Of a DNA stretch of 33,419 nucleotides, positions 31,818-33,419 are shown one piece after another. The DNA is from JANMCE01 sp963791625. Lineage in GTDB: Bacteria > Actinomycetota > Acidimicrobiia > Acidimicrobiales > Ilumatobacteraceae. The notes beneath the pieces are model-generated. The model was not told where the DNA came from. It searched no databases and saw only the letters and a program-made list of their open reading frames with translations. The position numbers and the translations under genes were made by a program. Within the stretch, counting starts at the first letter, position 1, and every line of letters starts with the position of its first letter. The stretch spans positions 1 through 33,419 of the forward strand of contig CAWBTA010000012.1 in NCBI GenBank assembly GCA_963791625.1. Direction: 5' to 3'.

Positions 31818-31905
31818 ACCCCCCGGTCTTTGCGGGCATCACCTGCTCTACACCCCCCACCTTCTGCAGGCACATGACATCCTCTACCCCCACCCTTTTG
31901 CAGGC
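31818..31905 (+). repeat. Three 20-bp iterons at 34-bp period, second copy
   Basis: Units start at 31818, 31852 and 31886, again exactly 34 bp apart, with the same consensus as at 27108 but different 14-bp spacers. TACTAT (31906-31911) follows directly and the ATPase ATG is at 31920. Conservation of repeats and period, but not of spacers, argues for function. Confidence 0.85.
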
Positions 31906-31919
31906 TACTATCAGAGCCA

Positions 31920-33419
31920 ATGCGCGATGACGATCTACGCCGGGTACTGACAGATGCCAACCCGTGGTGGCGTGCAGGCTCTCTCGGCACCGATCCGGTC
32001 GCCTGGGTCGGTGCCCATAGGTTGCTGGTCGACCGCGCCGAACACGACCTCGGGTACCGGGCGCCGTCCTCGCCGACATAGCTCCGAACCGCGGGTCGAG
32101 ACCGGCTCGTCGTGCTCACCGGGCCCCGGAGGGTCGGCAAGTCCGTTGCCCTCTTCGACGTCGTCGCCGGCCTGTGCGCCCGGGCCGACATCGATCCTCG
32201 CCAAATCATCCATCTCCCATGCGACGGGTTCGCGACCCGCGATCTGCGTCGTGCGCTCAGGCTTGGACGCGAACTCACACGAGTCGTCGATCAGCCCCAA
32301 CCCGCCGCCAGGGTGTGGCTGCTCGACGAGGTGAGCTCGATCGAGGGATGGACTGCAGTCCTCAAGTCAGCCCGCGACGGAACAGCATTCGGTAGTGACA
32401 CAGTCGTCGCCACCGGCAGCCGATGGTCAGCCAACGACGACATCGAAGGGAACCTGCTCGCCGGCCGTGCCGGGCGAGCCACCTCCCGCCGCGTCCGCCA
32501 TCTGCTTCCAATGTCGTTCCGCTCGTTCCTTGCCGCGTCACGGCCAGAGCTCGCTCGGCCCGACGCGGTCCATCCTGCGTTACTGCAAACCCAACCGGTC
32601 GCAGCGACACTCGACGCGCTCCGTTTCGACGTCGACGCGTACGACTTCGCTTGGCAGGACTACCTCACTTGCGGGGGCTTTCCCCGAGCAGTCTTCGAAC
32701 ACACTCGCATCGGTGCTGTCAGCGACGGGTTCCTCCAAGACCTCGCCGCCTGGCTTCGACGCGATGTCGATCGCGACGCAGCCCCAGAGTCGATCCCACT
32801 GCTCCTCGACGGTCTCGTCACCGCTCGACAAGTCCGCTCAACCAACGCAGGGCTGCTTCAGATCTCGGCTACACCTACGACTCGCTGTCCTTGCGCCTTG
32901 CCAAGCTCGTACGGAACTTCGCGCGGTCTGGTGTCCACAACGTGACGACCGCGGACGAACGCGTACCCGGGAGTCAACCCAAGCTGTACCTCGCCGATCC
33001 GATCCTCAGCTGGCTACCAAGCCGACTCCACCCAGCATGCCGCGAGCCATCCATGACGACGCTCACCGAAACAACCATCGCGATTCACCTTGCACGAGCG
33101 ATCGATGGGATCGACGAAGGTCGCCTCATCGTCAACGACACCATCGGTCATGCCCGTTCCGGGGCCGGCAACGAAATCGATCTCCTCCCTGTCCCGATCA
33201 GCAGCCCGGCCGGCGCGGCCCGGACCGTTGCGATCGAAGGCAAATGGGTCGATGATCGATGGCGCGCCGACGCCCGTACCATCGAAGCCAAGTACGGCAA
33301 CGGTATCCTCGCCACCAAATCAATCATCGACACCAAACACCCCACGTGGGCCATCCCAGCGCCCCTCCTCGCGCTTCTCCTGTATAGCGAGAACCCGATG
33401 GGCCACCGTTACGCGGGCC
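31920..33419 (+). pseudogene. Second ATPase copy, several frameshifts, 3' end outside window
   Basis: Collinear with the intact ATPase at 27209. It begins MRDDDLRRVLTDANPWWRAG, but the frame ends at a TAG near 32080. The sense resumes before Walker A (LTGPRRVGKSVALFD), runs to about 32820 (RRDVDRDAAPESIPLLLDGL), shifts again in the following linker and once more around 32920-32970 (WCPQRDD is in another frame). The last part (NEIDLLPVPI, VAIEGKWVDDRWRAD) continues past the window end beyond the stop of the first copy. At least four frame breaks; a decayed relative rather than a recent duplicate. Confidence 0.8.

Overview
The window is high-GC DNA from a chromosome of an actinobacterium. The mix of PadR, HxlR, MarR, ArsR and GlxA-type regulators, SRPBCC proteins, a branch-1 nitrilase and acyl-CoA dehydrogenases, plus many starts placed 6-8 nt after a TANNNT box (leaderless transcripts), fits Actinomycetota, perhaps Acidimicrobiia. 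That placement is inferred from style, not from a marker gene.

Region 1 (about 1-13.8 kb) is ordinary chromosome made of small regulator-plus-effector units with intact genes. In order: a HEAT/SUKH protein (5' end cut by the window); PadR with a membrane partner; an alpha/beta hydrolase, a VOC protein, an HD-domain protein and a beta-carbonic anhydrase; a divergent GlxA/AraC regulator over a palindromic operator; MarR with an SRPBCC protein behind two palindromes; a secreted PKD/fibronectin-III protein; a small membrane protein, ArsR, DUF1801 and AHSA1 operon; a PPOX flavoprotein; a nitrilase and acyl-CoA dehydrogenase operon divergent from HxlR.

Region 2 (about 14.2-20.2 kb) is an accessory block with an arsenic/metal theme: an ArsI/CadI-like VOC protein, an 8-cysteine mini-protein, a SigZ-like sigma factor, a GyrI-like protein, a ferric-reductase-like membrane protein, an ArsR plus SRPBCC-TPR pair, and an ArsR-ArsC fusion. 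Most genes here carry single-base frame breaks or are truncated, so the block is either decaying or less accurately sequenced.

Region 3 (20.2 kb to the end) is a tandem array of integrative elements. Three identical 42-bp copies of the 3' part of a tRNA-Met(CAU) gene, all on the minus strand, lie at 20285, 25486 and 31592. Two of them have a strong hairpin just outside the tRNA 3' end (25486 and 31592) and the third a weaker one. Pairs of short direct repeats, usually 11 bp apart, lie close to the cores. Element 1 (20.3-25.5 kb) carries an S26-like protein, an HTH protein, a nucleotidyltransferase-fold protein, a frameshifted metallophosphoesterase, a winged-helix-like protein of unknown function and an intact tyrosine integrase beside the middle core. 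Element 2 (25.5-31.6 kb) has no integrase; it carries a helical-repeat protein, an AAA ATPase with a nuclease-like C-terminus, an intact metallophosphoesterase, an alpha/beta hydrolase and a RidA protein. Element 3 starts at 31.6 kb and holds a decayed second copy of the ATPase gene, running off the window. The intact tRNA gene is predicted to lie to the right.

The most unusual signal is upstream of both ATPase copies: three 20-bp repeats with an exact 34-bp period, the last abutting a leaderless promoter. The layout is the same in both elements although the spacers have diverged. A 31-bp palindrome follows the intact ATPase gene.
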